A stretch of 64,000 nucleotides of DNA from Mycobacterium sp. PO1 (lineage in GTDB: Bacteria > Actinomycetota > Actinomycetes > Mycobacteriales > Mycobacteriaceae), in contig NZ_BLTG01000018.1 of assembly GCF_017312405.1 (NCBI RefSeq), forward strand, positions 1 to 64,000, in the 5' to 3' direction. Below are positions 9,560 through 18,982 of this stretch, one piece after another. A program made the translations under genes and the position numbers. Under the pieces are notes generated by a model. The model was not told where the DNA came from. It saw nothing but the letters and a program-made list of their open reading frames with translations, and searched no databases. The stretch's first letter is position 1; each line of letters starts with the position of its first letter.

Positions 9560-9949
9560 TTAAGAGGATTGGTACTTCTCGAAGACTCGTGCAACCTGCG
9601 CCTGAAAGAACTCGAACTTCTCAACTCCCGGGTGCAGTAGGCCCAGCTTCCTCGCCAAGCGATAGAAGCCCTCCCCAGGGTCGCCCGCGCCCTTCTGAAC
9701 CACGAGCGCCGACAGCATGGCACCAACTTGATCGAGCGTTCCGTCCGTCACTTCTCCCAACAGCGCACCGATTGCCGCTTGATCGCGAGGCAAGTCGTAT
9801 TCGAACCGCGCATGTCCGGTTCGATTAACGAGTTCAGTGCTGAGGTCGGTGTACGTCGTAAGCCGTCGACCTCTGGCAACCTCGATTAGGTATTCGGTTG
9901 CAGTGTCGACTAGTTCGTTCCACTCGTCGTCGCCTCGGCCGTACTTCAC
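9560..9949 (-). CDS. Small protein of unknown function in the defence island
   Basis: Not recognised. It is 129 aa and mostly helical, and begins at the GTG at 9949 with a near-perfect GGAGGT site, so it is very likely translated. The sequence has a winged-helix feel in the first half (an LTTYTDLSTELVNRTG segment) and a C-terminal amphipathic helix ending FEFFQAQVARVFEKYQ. It sits 60 bp after the giant helicase gene and 147 bp before mcrB, all on one strand, so it probably belongs to one of those two systems. Confidence 0.8.
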   Translation of the reverse strand: MKYGRGDDEWNELVDTATEYLIEVARGRRLTTYTDLSTELVNRTGHARFEYDLPRDQAAIGALLGEVTDGTLDQVGAMLSALVVQKGAGDPGEGFYRLARKLGLLHPGVEKFEFFQAQVARVFEKYQSS

Positions 9950-10009
9950 GAACTACCTCCGCCAGTTCTGCATCGATGCCACACCTCACGTCCGTACTGC
10001 GGATCGACG

Positions 10010-13000
10010 CTACGTAGCCGAGACATAACCGGCGCCGCGCCTCACCAACTTGCCAAGCCGCTCCGCCTTTGCAATGCACAGCTCCAATCGGTCGGCGGAT
10101 TGCTTGGTGAGTCTTGACTGATCGAAATAGACCAACGTGTCACGCATCAGCTGCTCCCGGTCGTACACGCCGTTGCGCGCCGCGTGCACCAAAGCGTTGA
10201 TGATCTCCTCGCCGGCTATTTCGTCGAGCGGCCGGACGAAGCCTGATGGCGTCGTGCGGAATCCCGTCCATGCGTGCCGATCGAGATCGCTCGGCCACAC
10301 GAAGCATCCCAACTCGTCCTCGTGGATCAGGTCCGCGGGGACAAACTGGCGTACGACCTCTTGTCGCTTCGCTGCGGCGCGGTCGAATCCGAAGCGGTGA
10401 ACGACGTTCCGAATCAGACGATTGAGTGCGATTGGACCCTCAATCTCGATGGACTCCCGCACCGCGTCTTGGATCCGCGTCCGGACGCTCTCCCATTGCG
10501 GACGGTCCAACTCGTCACGACTACCCACCGGAGTCGTCGGTGCCGCCACGTACGGCACCTGTGTGCCTCTGCTCGCGGTCGGCGATATCGCCGTGTTCGA
10601 CCTCGCAACATGGGCGACAGGAGTCGCCACGTCGACCTCTACCGGATCATTCAGAGGCTGCGGCTCGTCGGTACGCGAACCGGGGTCGATTCTTGCGGCG
10701 GGGGCCTCGATGGGCGGAATGTCCGGAAGATCCGCCTCTTCGACCGGCTGCTTCTCCTCGAGTAGCGCAGCCTCTTCCTCTGCTCGCTTAACCTCTGCTG
10801 CTTTGGCTTGCTCTACGGCTGAGCAAATCCGGTTCACCACCGAGTCACGATCTCTAATCCACTCTGGGAGCCAAATCCGCTCGCAGGAAGCCCATCCCAT
10901 CATCGAGTCGAGCAGACTGGGCGTGAGCTCGCGATCGGCGACAGTAGTGCGGCGCGCCCAGCGCGGACCGTCCAGCATGACAGCGACCTGCCAGTGCGGC
11001 GATTGTGGTTCACGCACCGCGATGTCGACGACGAACTCCGAAAGCCCGTAATCGGCCACGACGTCTAGTCCCCGCTCACGAAGCGCCGCGGTAATCGTCT
11101 CTTGAATCTTCTCGGCCTGCTGGAGTGAGGCAACGGAGGTGACACCGCCGTGACCGGAAGCGTCAGCGGCTGCTTCCAGATACGCCTTAAGGTGTGCCAT
11201 TCCGACCGATCGTGTACGTGACAGCTCGATGTCGCTGGGATCGAACGAGCAGAACACGATGACCTTCGCGCGGGCGCGCGTGACGGCGACGTTGAGCCGC
11301 TTTTCCCCGCCGAACCGCGTGAGCGGTCCGAAGTTCAACGGCATGGTCCCGTCGCCTGGCCGCTTCGAGAACGCGGTGCTGAAAAGGATGACGTCCCGCT
11401 CGTCGCCCTGAACGTTCTCAAGGTTCTTGACGAAGATCCCATTCTCGGTGTCCGGCTTGAGCAGATGGATGATCTGTGGGTCGCCGGTTGCTTCGAGGAG
11501 GTCTAGAATCAGCTCCTGTTGCTGACGGTTGAACGTGACCACACCGATGCTCTGCTGAGTACCCGACGGCGCCCGTACAAGCGACCGGATCTCCGCGACG
11601 ATCGCCTCTGCCTCGACTCGATTGGTGCGGAAGTCTCTCTTCTTCTCCTCGCGATTGAAATGGCCCTCGACCCTGCGGAGCTCCAAACCAGTCGCTGGGT
11701 TTCCCCCGGGTGCAGGCAGACTTGCGAGCTTCCCGTCGTAGTACTTTTCGTTCGAGAAAGCGATGAGCGATTCGTCGCGACTGCGGTAGTGCCAACTGAG
11801 CCAGATGCGCGGAACACTGGACTCGACGCATTCGGTCAGGATGCTGTCAAGATCCTCCGGTACCACCTCATCGTCGGCGTCGTCTTCGTCATCTCGGTTG
11901 GTGGTGACCTGCCCGAACGCCGTCGGCGGCATTTGCTGCGAGTCACCGACGACGATCGCCGACCGCCCTCGTCCCAGTGCTCCAATGGCCTGCGCGACGG
12001 TGATTTGCGACGCTTCATCGAACACCACGAGGTCGAAGGTTACCGAGTCAGGAGGAACGAACTGTGCGAGCGACGCCGGGCTGACGAAGAAACATGGAGT
12101 CGCAGAGATGATTTCGGAACCGTAGTCCTCCATCAACCGTCGCACGCTCTTACCTTTGCGGCGAAGATCCAGCTGGCGGCGCAACTCTCCGATCTTGCCC
12201 TTGAGCTCACCGACCCGGAAGTTACGGTGCCGCATGATCCGCGCGGGAAGCGCCGTACTCTGCTCCCGCCGTACCGCGGTTGCGACGTCGTTGAAGTCGG
12301 CTGTTTCGCCGCTGCGCACGTGCGGATCGAATCCGTCTAGGTGATGAGCCTTGAGGCGCTCCCTCATCGAAGCTTGCGCCGTGCCGGCAAGATATTCGAA
12401 CTCAGCATGTGACGCTGCGATGGAGCCGTCGAGCAGGCCCGCCACGAAGCCCTCGAGGCCAGGTTGACGCAACGGGGCCAAGGCCGCCGACGCCCGCGCG
12501 ATGCGTCGAGGTAGATCGGGGCCATGCTCGTCAAGCTCCGCGATCCAGGACTCGTGGTCGCGCGCCCACGCTTCGAGCCAGGTCGAACTACCTTGCCAAG
12601 CTACTGTGGATGTTGCCCCAGCACCCAACGCGCGCGTCCACCCGTCCCAGGCCCTTAACGCGCGAGTCAAGACGTCGATAACTGATTGGTCAACGCGCAC
12701 ACCCGAACGAAGAATGCCCCACTGAAGCGGGTACCGCTGCAAGAACTCGATGGACGACCGAATGTAATCCAGGTGATGTTGTAGGTCCGGAATGGCCGCC
12801 GGCGACAGCGAGTCCCAAGCTGCTGGCGCTAAAGGGCCCAGCGCCTGGCGCATCTGCGCCTCCACGTGCGCACTATGGTCTCGGGCACTCGGCACCGAAC
12901 TCAACAGCGGAATAGCCTCCTCGGCGGTGAGCATCACGTTGGGCAACACCACCGCGGCCAGACTCCTGGCGAATTGCTCTTCCCGCTTCTTGCGCCCGAA

Positions 13001-15979
13001 CAGCCCGCGAGGCACCTCCGAGGCTTGCTGCACCAATGCCGCATGGTCACCGCGGGCGAGAAATACGGGATTGAACGTCGATATCAACCCGGCCCACGTC
13101 GTCTGCAGCTGCGCTGTCTGAGTCAGCAACCCCGCGATGAATCTCGCCCAGTCGGCGGTTGCGAATCGACGCCACTCTTCGTTGGGCACCGAAGGAGCAG
13201 TCAGCTCACGGGTTGCGCGCTCGAGCAGTGGTGTGACGTCTTCTGCTGAGCCACAACTTGTTAACACGTCAAGCGCCGTCGCGTTCGATTGCAGCGCTTT
13301 GAATGCGGCGTCGAGTTCACGGGCGGCGACTCGGATCGAGTCATCGTCCTGCGGATCGCCGGCCAAGCTCCACGGGTTGTTGGGCCGGCAGTCTCCCGGT
13401 CGCACGGTGCGGGTAAATAGCCTTAGCGCATCCCGATTAACGGTGAACTGCTCGGGGGTGGTGGTGGCAGGGTGCACGTCGGAGATGAGAGCGCTCGAAC
13501 CGCTGCCGAGCGAGAGTACTGCTTCGCAGGCAGTCCACAACGAGTCACCGAGGACGTTTCGAGAGTGGATCCGCTCGGGGTACTCAGCCAACGGGGCATG
13601 CTTGGAGCGGAAGTCCGCGAGCCGCGCGTCCCACACGCGCTCGTTGTAGTCGGCGCGAAGCTCGATCGATTCCCGCAGCTGATTGCGAACCTCGACGACG
13701 CTCTGATTCCGTCCGTGGAGATCGAGAGTGAACGGCTTCAGCCCAATCGCGTCGAGGCGTTTCTTGACCACTTCGAGCGCGGCTTGCTTCTCGGCGACGA
13801 AGAGGACGGAGCGACCGGCGGAGAGGTTGCGAGCGATCAGGTTGGTGATGGTTTGCGATTTTCCGGTACCAGGCGGGCCCTCGAGGACGAATGTGCGCCC
13901 TTGCGCAGATAATTCGACGGCACGCAGCTGAGACCCGTCCGCGTGTATAGGCGTCGGCTCAGCGGTCTCGTCGACTTCGATACCGTCGAGATCGACAGCC
14001 TCGGAGGCTCCGTCGACGAAGCTTTCGCCCGGACGATGCGTTAGATGATCGACCAGCGGGCTCTGGCTCAGGATGTCCCAGGAGTCGCTGAGGTCCTTCC
14101 ACATGCCGAACGTGCCGAACTGGCAGATCGCCAGGACAGCTGTCTCGTCGATCCGGAAGGGGAGGCGGTTCTCGACCAGTCCGGTGCGAATGGCCACCAG
14201 TGCTGCGTCGATGTCGATCCCGGAGTCGTCGAGCGGTGGGCTGCTGAGTGCGGGGATGTTGACGTTGTGTTTAAGGCGTAGCCACTCGACCAGGCAATGG
14301 TTCGAGGTAGCGACGTTCGTCGAGTCGATGAGGATCTCGAACGCACTGTTCCCGGTACCGCCCACCAGCTGGACGGGAAGCAGGAACAGGGGTGCCCGAG
14401 CCTCGGCGCCCGTCGACGTGGTGTGGACGAGCGACCCGAACGTCAGGTACAGGTTCGAAGCTCCGGTTTCCTCGAGCAGCGTTCTCGCGTCACGTTGGAG
14501 TCGCTTGAAACGTCGCGCATACGCCTCCTCTCCGACTGCGACAAATGCAGTTTTATCCTGCTGCAGCGTTTCCAGCAGCGACGCGGGATCGATGTCTTGG
14601 GCGGTTCGAGCGCCCTGAAGCCGGTAGATCGAGCTGAGGTCGTTGTGCGCTGCGAGCGAGACGCGCTTACCGTCGTGTACCAGATCGTCGAGCATCGCCA
14701 GCCCCTGCGCCGGGACCACGAGGTCGACGACCTGCGCTGATTGGCGAAGATTCAGCAAGCGATTTCGCGTACTGAGGTCGAGCAGCGACCGCTTCCACTT
14801 TTTGACACGCGCCGGCGATATGTCGGCAATGTCGAGGACAGCGTCGCCGGTCGCACGTCCCTTCAGCTCAGGTGGAAGGTCGAGCAGCGCGGTAGTACTT
14901 GTTGCCTGCTCAACTTTGACTTCCTCGGGTGTGTCTTCGAAGGCGGTCGGCAGCGGCCGAACGCCATCGCGGCGTGCGGTCGATACGTCGATGACGGCGC
15001 GAAGGGTGGCTGGGTTCGCGAAATGACGTCGGGCGGCGTCGACGGCGTTGCGGAAAGCGCCCTCCGGGCCCTGTTCGTAGTAAAGCGCCTCGACTGCGAT
15101 CGCTTTGTGCGATTCGAAGAGGTTCACCAGGGTGTTGGTCTCGGTAAGCGAGGTGTGCGCAAGCGACTCTTCGTTGAGCATGAAGCCGGTGAATGCGTGA
15201 CCGTCGACCAGCCATATCAGCGGATGCAAGCCCGTTTGTTCGATACAAGCGGCGTAGGTGACGGCAAGATCGATACAGGTGCCGAACCGCTCGTCGAGCA
15301 CCTGCGCGGTGGTACGGACCTTTTGCCCCGTGTTCTCAAATGATGCCGGCGGCGAAATGTATCGGATGCCGCGAGCACGCAGCGCCTCATAGACGGCCGC
15401 AGCGATGAGCGCAGCCCGCTCGGGTCCTCGCTGATATGCGTCTAAGGATCCGCTTGACGTCTGCTTCTGGAGGATGTCGGAAGCTTCTTCGAGGATTTTC
15501 CGAACTGCTCGCGTATTCGGTTGAACGAAGGCGGCCAGCGAGTCATAGAAAATCGGCGCATTGAACCACTCATTATGAGCGAGAACTTGGAGCGGAATTC
15601 TACTAACGACGTCGTCCTTAAACCGTTGCTCGGCCGACACGACAATCGCACCTGGATAGCTCTCGTTAAGTAGCTTCAGGTGCTCGAGGTCGGGGATGAC
15701 GTCGTCGAGGTCGTTCCACGCGCGTGTAATTCCTGGCTGCAAGTCTTCGGTCAGCGAGCGCGTCCACTCTGGTGCGAGTTCTCCATCGCTGCCGTGGAGC
15801 CGAACCGATAGATGGAGACCAGAAACCGGCACGTCAGAAACATTCGTGACCGCAATTTCGGTAACCAACGGCACTCGGTTGTGGACAAGAGCCAGGTTCA
15901 CCGCGGGTTGCGCATAGAGGTCGATCCGTAGGCCATGTCGCTCGACGACGTGAGCGGGCCAGATGTCGTTATCGGACAT
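10010..15979 (-). CDS. Giant DUF4011-type superfamily 1 helicase with nuclease-like C-terminus
   Basis: Single 1989-aa protein, probably an anti-phage helicase. Domains in order: an N-terminal beta-sandwich-like region (1-140); a transglutaminase-like segment with FGTCIDLAVTYAACIEQ (Cys235) and VDGHAFTGF (His261); DUF4011 (about 385-650) beginning KKWKRSLLDLSTRNRLLNL; and an SF1 motor with Walker A GPPGTGKS at 701-708, Walker B LVVFDEASQI, VVGDSQQMPP and NVAVTRARAKVIV. After the motor come a Vsr/REase-like fold (FVVDIAVRE ... VAVMLDGPRWA) and a C-terminal DUF3320-like winged helix. The ATG at 15979 has GGGGGA upstream. Related proteins occur in defence islands; the exact system name is uncertain. 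Confidence 0.88.
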   Translation of the reverse strand: MSDNDIWPAHVVERHGLRIDLYAQPAVNLALVHNRVPLVTEIAVTNVSDVPVSGLHLSVRLHGSDGELAPEWTRSLTEDLQPGITRAWNDLDDVIPDLEHLKLLNESYPGAIVVSAEQRFKDDVVSRIPLQVLAHNEWFNAPIFYDSLAAFVQPNTRAVRKILEEASDILQKQTSSGSLDAYQRGPERAALIAAAVYEALRARGIRYISPPASFENTGQKVRTTAQVLDERFGTCIDLAVTYAACIEQTGLHPLIWLVDGHAFTGFMLNEESLAHTSLTETNTLVNLFESHKAIAVEALYYEQGPEGAFRNAVDAARRHFANPATLRAVIDVSTARRDGVRPLPTAFEDTPEEVKVEQATSTTALLDLPPELKGRATGDAVLDIADISPARVKKWKRSLLDLSTRNRLLNLRQSAQVVDLVVPAQGLAMLDDLVHDGKRVSLAAHNDLSSIYRLQGARTAQDIDPASLLETLQQDKTAFVAVGEEAYARRFKRLQRDARTLLEETGASNLYLTFGSLVHTTSTGAEARAPLFLLPVQLVGGTGNSAFEILIDSTNVATSNHCLVEWLRLKHNVNIPALSSPPLDDSGIDIDAALVAIRTGLVENRLPFRIDETAVLAICQFGTFGMWKDLSDSWDILSQSPLVDHLTHRPGESFVDGASEAVDLDGIEVDETAEPTPIHADGSQLRAVELSAQGRTFVLEGPPGTGKSQTITNLIARNLSAGRSVLFVAEKQAALEVVKKRLDAIGLKPFTLDLHGRNQSVVEVRNQLRESIELRADYNERVWDARLADFRSKHAPLAEYPERIHSRNVLGDSLWTACEAVLSLGSGSSALISDVHPATTTPEQFTVNRDALRLFTRTVRPGDCRPNNPWSLAGDPQDDDSIRVAARELDAAFKALQSNATALDVLTSCGSAEDVTPLLERATRELTAPSVPNEEWRRFATADWARFIAGLLTQTAQLQTTWAGLISTFNPVFLARGDHAALVQQASEVPRGLFGRKKREEQFARSLAAVVLPNVMLTAEEAIPLLSSVPSARDHSAHVEAQMRQALGPLAPAAWDSLSPAAIPDLQHHLDYIRSSIEFLQRYPLQWGILRSGVRVDQSVIDVLTRALRAWDGWTRALGAGATSTVAWQGSSTWLEAWARDHESWIAELDEHGPDLPRRIARASAALAPLRQPGLEGFVAGLLDGSIAASHAEFEYLAGTAQASMRERLKAHHLDGFDPHVRSGETADFNDVATAVRREQSTALPARIMRHRNFRVGELKGKIGELRRQLDLRRKGKSVRRLMEDYGSEIISATPCFFVSPASLAQFVPPDSVTFDLVVFDEASQITVAQAIGALGRGRSAIVVGDSQQMPPTAFGQVTTNRDDEDDADDEVVPEDLDSILTECVESSVPRIWLSWHYRSRDESLIAFSNEKYYDGKLASLPAPGGNPATGLELRRVEGHFNREEKKRDFRTNRVEAEAIVAEIRSLVRAPSGTQQSIGVVTFNRQQQELILDLLEATGDPQIIHLLKPDTENGIFVKNLENVQGDERDVILFSTAFSKRPGDGTMPLNFGPLTRFGGEKRLNVAVTRARAKVIVFCSFDPSDIELSRTRSVGMAHLKAYLEAAADASGHGGVTSVASLQQAEKIQETITAALRERGLDVVADYGLSEFVVDIAVREPQSPHWQVAVMLDGPRWARRTTVADRELTPSLLDSMMGWASCERIWLPEWIRDRDSVVNRICSAVEQAKAAEVKRAEEEAALLEEKQPVEEADLPDIPPIEAPAARIDPGSRTDEPQPLNDPVEVDVATPVAHVARSNTAISPTASRGTQVPYVAAPTTPVGSRDELDRPQWESVRTRIQDAVRESIEIEGPIALNRLIRNVVHRFGFDRAAAKRQEVVRQFVPADLIHEDELGCFVWPSDLDRHAWTGFRTTPSGFVRPLDEIAGEEIINALVHAARNGVYDREQLMRDTLVYFDQSRLTKQSADRLELCIAKAERLGKLVRRGAGYVSAT

Positions 15980-16035
15980 ATTCCCCCGGTAGAAAGGCAG
16001 CTACTGGAGGCCGCGCCGCAGCCTCCGCGAAAAGC

Positions 16036-16287
16036 TTAGGTGAGCTGACCGACAGAATGTGCCGGTTCGCTGTCACTTGCGGAATGCGTACGCACCATGT
16101 CTCTCCGCAAACGCGGCGACGGCCCTGACGGACCGCCTTCCACTGACGGTCCGACTCTGATGCAGGACCGCTTGTGGGCGGCGCGCACCTCGTCGGCAGT
16201 GAATTCCGTCTCGACGACGAGCCGCACCGGCTTCAGACATTCTCGCCACTCGTGCTCGTTATCGCTCACCCACGCTGAAAGCGACAT
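16036..16287 (-). CDS. Small hypothetical protein at the island edge
   Basis: 83-aa open frame with a fair ribosome site (AGGGG, 5 nt before the ATG at 16287). The first half looks protein-like (WVSDNEHEWRECLKPVRLVV); the second half is Ser/Pro/Arg-rich and less convincing. No family is recognised. It lies just upstream of the giant helicase gene on the same strand and could be a remnant of a longer gene cut at the right border of the island. The following 262 bp to 16549 show no gene. Confidence 0.4.
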   Translation of the reverse strand: MSLSAWVSDNEHEWRECLKPVRLVVETEFTADEVRAAHKRSCIRVGPSVEGGPSGPSPRLRRDMVRTHSASDSEPAHSVGQLT

Positions 16288-16549
16288 CTATCCCCTGCTA
16301 GCACACCCTGCAAATATTGACGCAGCCTAAGGCAAGTGCCTGACAAGAACTGGGCCACGGTAGCGATCGTGGTCAACAAGCCCCTGGACTGCACCTTCGT
16401 CCACGCGCTCGTACCGATCGCAACAATTCATCCCCTGATCATGCGACAAATGGGCCGTCTTAGGGAATGGGGAACATCCCTAAGAATTCGAAGGCGACGC
16501 CGACAACCCGGGGCATGTCTCTTCGACGACACTGTGCGTCGTCGCCCGG

Positions 16550-16927
16550 TTACCCTTCACGCACGAGCTCCAGAACTGTCGGCCGAGTCGAGACGACAGA
16601 CACTTCTCGAAAATGCGCCAGCAGCGCACAGACGAAGGCCGACCTCTTCACGTTCAGCGAATTGAGCAGCTCCTCGTGGGTCAGACGCCCGTGTCGGCGA
16701 AGGTGAGCCCAAGCGGTATCGATCATCCACGCGGGGACGAGCTGCGGACCGGAACCCCGGTCCTCGGACCGGATCGTTTCGACCTCGATCCCAGCACGAT
16801 CGATCGAGACGATCCGGTTGGGCCGTTTCGACGTCAACGTGTAGATGTCGTCGCCCGGCGCCACGACGGCACGGATCCGGTCGAGCAGGCTGTCATCCAA
16901 TTCGCGCCGTCGCGAGTCACCCATCAT
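16550..16927 (-). CDS. Hypothetical 125-aa protein, last gene of a three-gene unit
   Basis: Not recognised. The real start is the ATG at 16927, which overlaps the upstream stop (TGATG); the longer open frame to 17179 is a shadow of the upstream gene. The N-terminal half carries a small beta-rich segment (DDIYTLTSKRPNRIVSIDRA). The C-terminal half resembles a winged helix (DTAWAHLRRHGRLTHEELLN). It shares an operon with two membrane-anchored zinc-ribbon proteins but lacks a signal peptide or membrane segment, so it is probably cytoplasmic. Confidence 0.7.
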   Translation of the reverse strand: MMGDSRRRELDDSLLDRIRAVVAPGDDIYTLTSKRPNRIVSIDRAGIEVETIRSEDRGSGPQLVPAWMIDTAWAHLRRHGRLTHEELLNSLNVKRSAFVCALLAHFREVSVVSTRPTVLELVREG

Positions 16928-17868
16928 CAACCCAACGACAACGCCACGCCGCCGGCGCGCAGCTCGTCGAAGGAGTAGCTGAGCTCCCCTCTGCGGCCGA
17001 CTGACACGACGTAGCGGTCTTGGCCTTCGGTGATCTCGAATGTGAAGCCGAAGGTGCACATGTACCGGCCGCCCTTGCCCTCCTCGAGGTAGGTGGTGGT
17101 CAGCGTCTCCCCCTTGCCGTTCTTGACCGTCACCGGCGTTCCCGAATCGACGTCCGAATATCCGCCGGACCCGGTACACGACGAACCGTCTACCTCGATC
17201 GCGGACGAATAGGCGTTCGCATCCTCGTCGTTGAGCGTGAAGCTACCTGTGATGGTCGCCGTCTCCAGCACGTGGAATCCCTCGACGAACTGTGGGCAGA
17301 AGTACTGCACGGCAACCTCATCCGCGGGCATTCCCTGCTGCGGGCCACCTTCCTCCAGCTGCCGACATACGCTCTTACCGTGTGCCACAGCATTGGCATC
17401 GGAGTTGAACTCGCCGGAGAACCCGTTCTGCCGCAGCGCCGTGAGGTACCGGTCGTCGACAGTCGTCTGATCACGGTTGACGTACAAGAATGCGCCAACG
17501 GCCGCTCCCACCACCAGCAAGATTGCCGTTGCTGCCGCGACGGATAGCCATACCCGGCGCCGGCTGGCTGGTGGGGTTGTCGCCGAGGAGCTGTCGTCGC
17601 CAGATGATTCCAGCTGCTGCTTACCCAGCGGGTCGAGCGCCTCCACACCGCCGTCACGGATCAGGTCCGTCGGCTGTCCAGCGACGAAGTAGCGGCCCTC
17701 ATGCCGGCCCGTGGGGTCGGGCAACCATCCCACTCCTGAAGGGGGATTCGGGAAGTCCGTCTGTGCGTACGCCGATTCATGCCAGGTGCCATGGACATTG
17801 ACGGCACCACACGAGTGACACCGCATCGCGTCGGCCAGGCGCCCGCCACAGAACACACAGAAGCTCAT
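16927..17868 (-). CDS. Membrane-anchored zinc-ribbon/DUF2510/DUF732 protein
   Basis: 313-aa membrane protein. It begins with a zinc ribbon (FCVFCGG ... MRCHSCGAVN, four Cys), then a DUF2510-type strip (GWLPDPTGRHEGRYFVAGQP), one transmembrane helix around residues 108-130 (VAAATAILLVVGAAVGAFLY), then an extracytoplasmic DUF732-like domain (DDRYLTALRQNGF ... HGKSVCRQLEEG) and a beta-rich tail with further Cys. The ATG at 17868 follows AGGAAG by about 10 nt and lies 7 bp after the upstream stop. The function is unknown. The layout suggests a cytoplasmic ribbon reporting to or anchored by an exported domain. Confidence 0.75.
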   Translation of the reverse strand: MSFCVFCGGRLADAMRCHSCGAVNVHGTWHESAYAQTDFPNPPSGVGWLPDPTGRHEGRYFVAGQPTDLIRDGGVEALDPLGKQQLESSGDDSSSATTPPASRRRVWLSVAAATAILLVVGAAVGAFLYVNRDQTTVDDRYLTALRQNGFSGEFNSDANAVAHGKSVCRQLEEGGPQQGMPADEVAVQYFCPQFVEGFHVLETATITGSFTLNDEDANAYSSAIEVDGSSCTGSGGYSDVDSGTPVTVKNGKGETLTTTYLEEGKGGRYMCTFGFTFEITEGQDRYVVSVGRRGELSYSFDELRAGGVALSLG

Positions 17869-17875
17869 CGTCCAC

Positions 17876-18982
17876 TCACTTCCTGTACACGGTGGTGCCT
17901 TCGACACCGAAGAGGGAACTCACGAACTTGGCGAAGCAATCATCGACCCCAAGGTCCTGCGAGTCGCACCATCCGTTCGCCGCGGCTGGGTCGACGTCTG
18001 GTAGACCCACTACCGTCACCCACCAGTCCGGTGAGTTGAAAGTCGTCCATTGCCCCGAGGACACCAATCGCACCCCGCGGTATTTTGCGCGCAGGTCGAG
18101 ATGGTCACGCAGAACGTCGGCACTCGTCAACGTCTTGCCGTCGACAGTCAGACCCGCCTTCTTCGAACTGATCTGCGGCACCCACCGGTTGGCGATCGAC
18201 CCGGAGACGAATCCGTAGTCGGCATCTCGCAGCTCGCCGAGCACCGCGTCGGCGACGCCGTCGATACTGCCGTGCTCGGGTTCGGCAACCGCTTGCGCGA
18301 CCATCCTGTCGGCTGCCGCGGCGCGGGCTGTGGATCCCGACTGCTCGCCCGGGTGGAAGACGAGCTTTGGCGCGCCGGAAAACATGGCCGGTGTACGCCA
18401 GTACATGCCTGCCGGGAACACCAGCGTGCGGCGCGCGGTCTCACCAGGTTTCATCGTCAACGGCGCAGCCGAGAAATCGAACAATCCTGCGGCGATGTCC
18501 CGGTTGCCGTCGGCGACGGTGATTCGCACGGATTCCCCCGCTTCCGTGTTGCCTCCCCCGCACTGCGACAGAAACGCGGCGCCGACCGTCAGTCCCTCGG
18601 GCGTAAGGTCAACAGACTCTGCCTGTACCGCCGGCGCGGCCGTGCACTGCGGCACCATGCCGGCAGGATCGACGCCGCCGGTGGGGAACGCCGGCGAAGC
18701 TGTTTCTGCCGAGTCGTCGGCCGACGACCGAGTCAACAGCACAGCGACCGTCGCGGCGACAGCCACCACCACGACGACCGCGGCGATCGCACTTCCGACG
18801 AGCAAGCCTCGCCGCTTCGGCGCAGCATCACGTGCAGCGTCCTCGTCCTCAGACTCATCGTCAGGAAAGGCCACCACGCCGATGGGAAGCCCGCACTGGC
18901 TGCAGAACTTGTAGTTCCAGGCGTTAGCGTGCCCCTGCGGACAGACCACCATCGGTCCCGTCCCGTCGAACTCGCTGTACAC
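17876..18982 (-). CDS. Zinc-ribbon membrane protein with exported C-terminal domain, paralogue A
   Basis: 368 aa from the GTG at 18982, chosen because GGGGGAG lies just upstream and because it aligns with the start of its paralogue at 46417-47496. Order: zinc ribbon (VCPQGHANAWNYKFCSQCG), acidic linker, one transmembrane helix near residues 59-83 (VGSAIAAVVVVVAVAATVAV), a beta domain containing FPAGMYWRTP, and a C-terminal domain ending WWVTVVGLPDV ... CFAKFVSSLFGVEGTTVYRK. The C-terminal region shares long near-identical stretches with the second copy. The function is unknown. It probably heads the operon with the two genes below it. Confidence 0.75.
   Translation of the reverse strand: MYSEFDGTGPMVVCPQGHANAWNYKFCSQCGLPIGVVAFPDDESEDEDAARDAAPKRRGLLVGSAIAAVVVVVAVAATVAVLLTRSSADDSAETASPAFPTGGVDPAGMVPQCTAAPAVQAESVDLTPEGLTVGAAFLSQCGGGNTEAGESVRITVADGNRDIAAGLFDFSAAPLTMKPGETARRTLVFPAGMYWRTPAMFSGAPKLVFHPGEQSGSTARAAAADRMVAQAVAEPEHGSIDGVADAVLGELRDADYGFVSGSIANRWVPQISSKKAGLTVDGKTLTSADVLRDHLDLRAKYRGVRLVSSGQWTTFNSPDWWVTVVGLPDVDPAAANGWCDSQDLGVDDCFAKFVSSLFGVEGTTVYRK

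Noticed and set aside
9607..9640. Reverse-strand copy of the 63-bp palindrome (ACTCGAACTT)
   Set aside because: Only the central 10 bases match; the arms are absent and it lies inside a coding gene.
15980..16549. tRNA gene or attachment site at the right edge of the defence island
   Set aside because: I looked for a tRNA-like cloverleaf end and for a direct repeat matching the left side and saw neither; the left border is outside the window.
16336..16665. 109-aa plus-strand open frame
   Set aside because: No ribosome site, Arg-rich, and it overlaps the supported minus-strand gene at 16550-16927.
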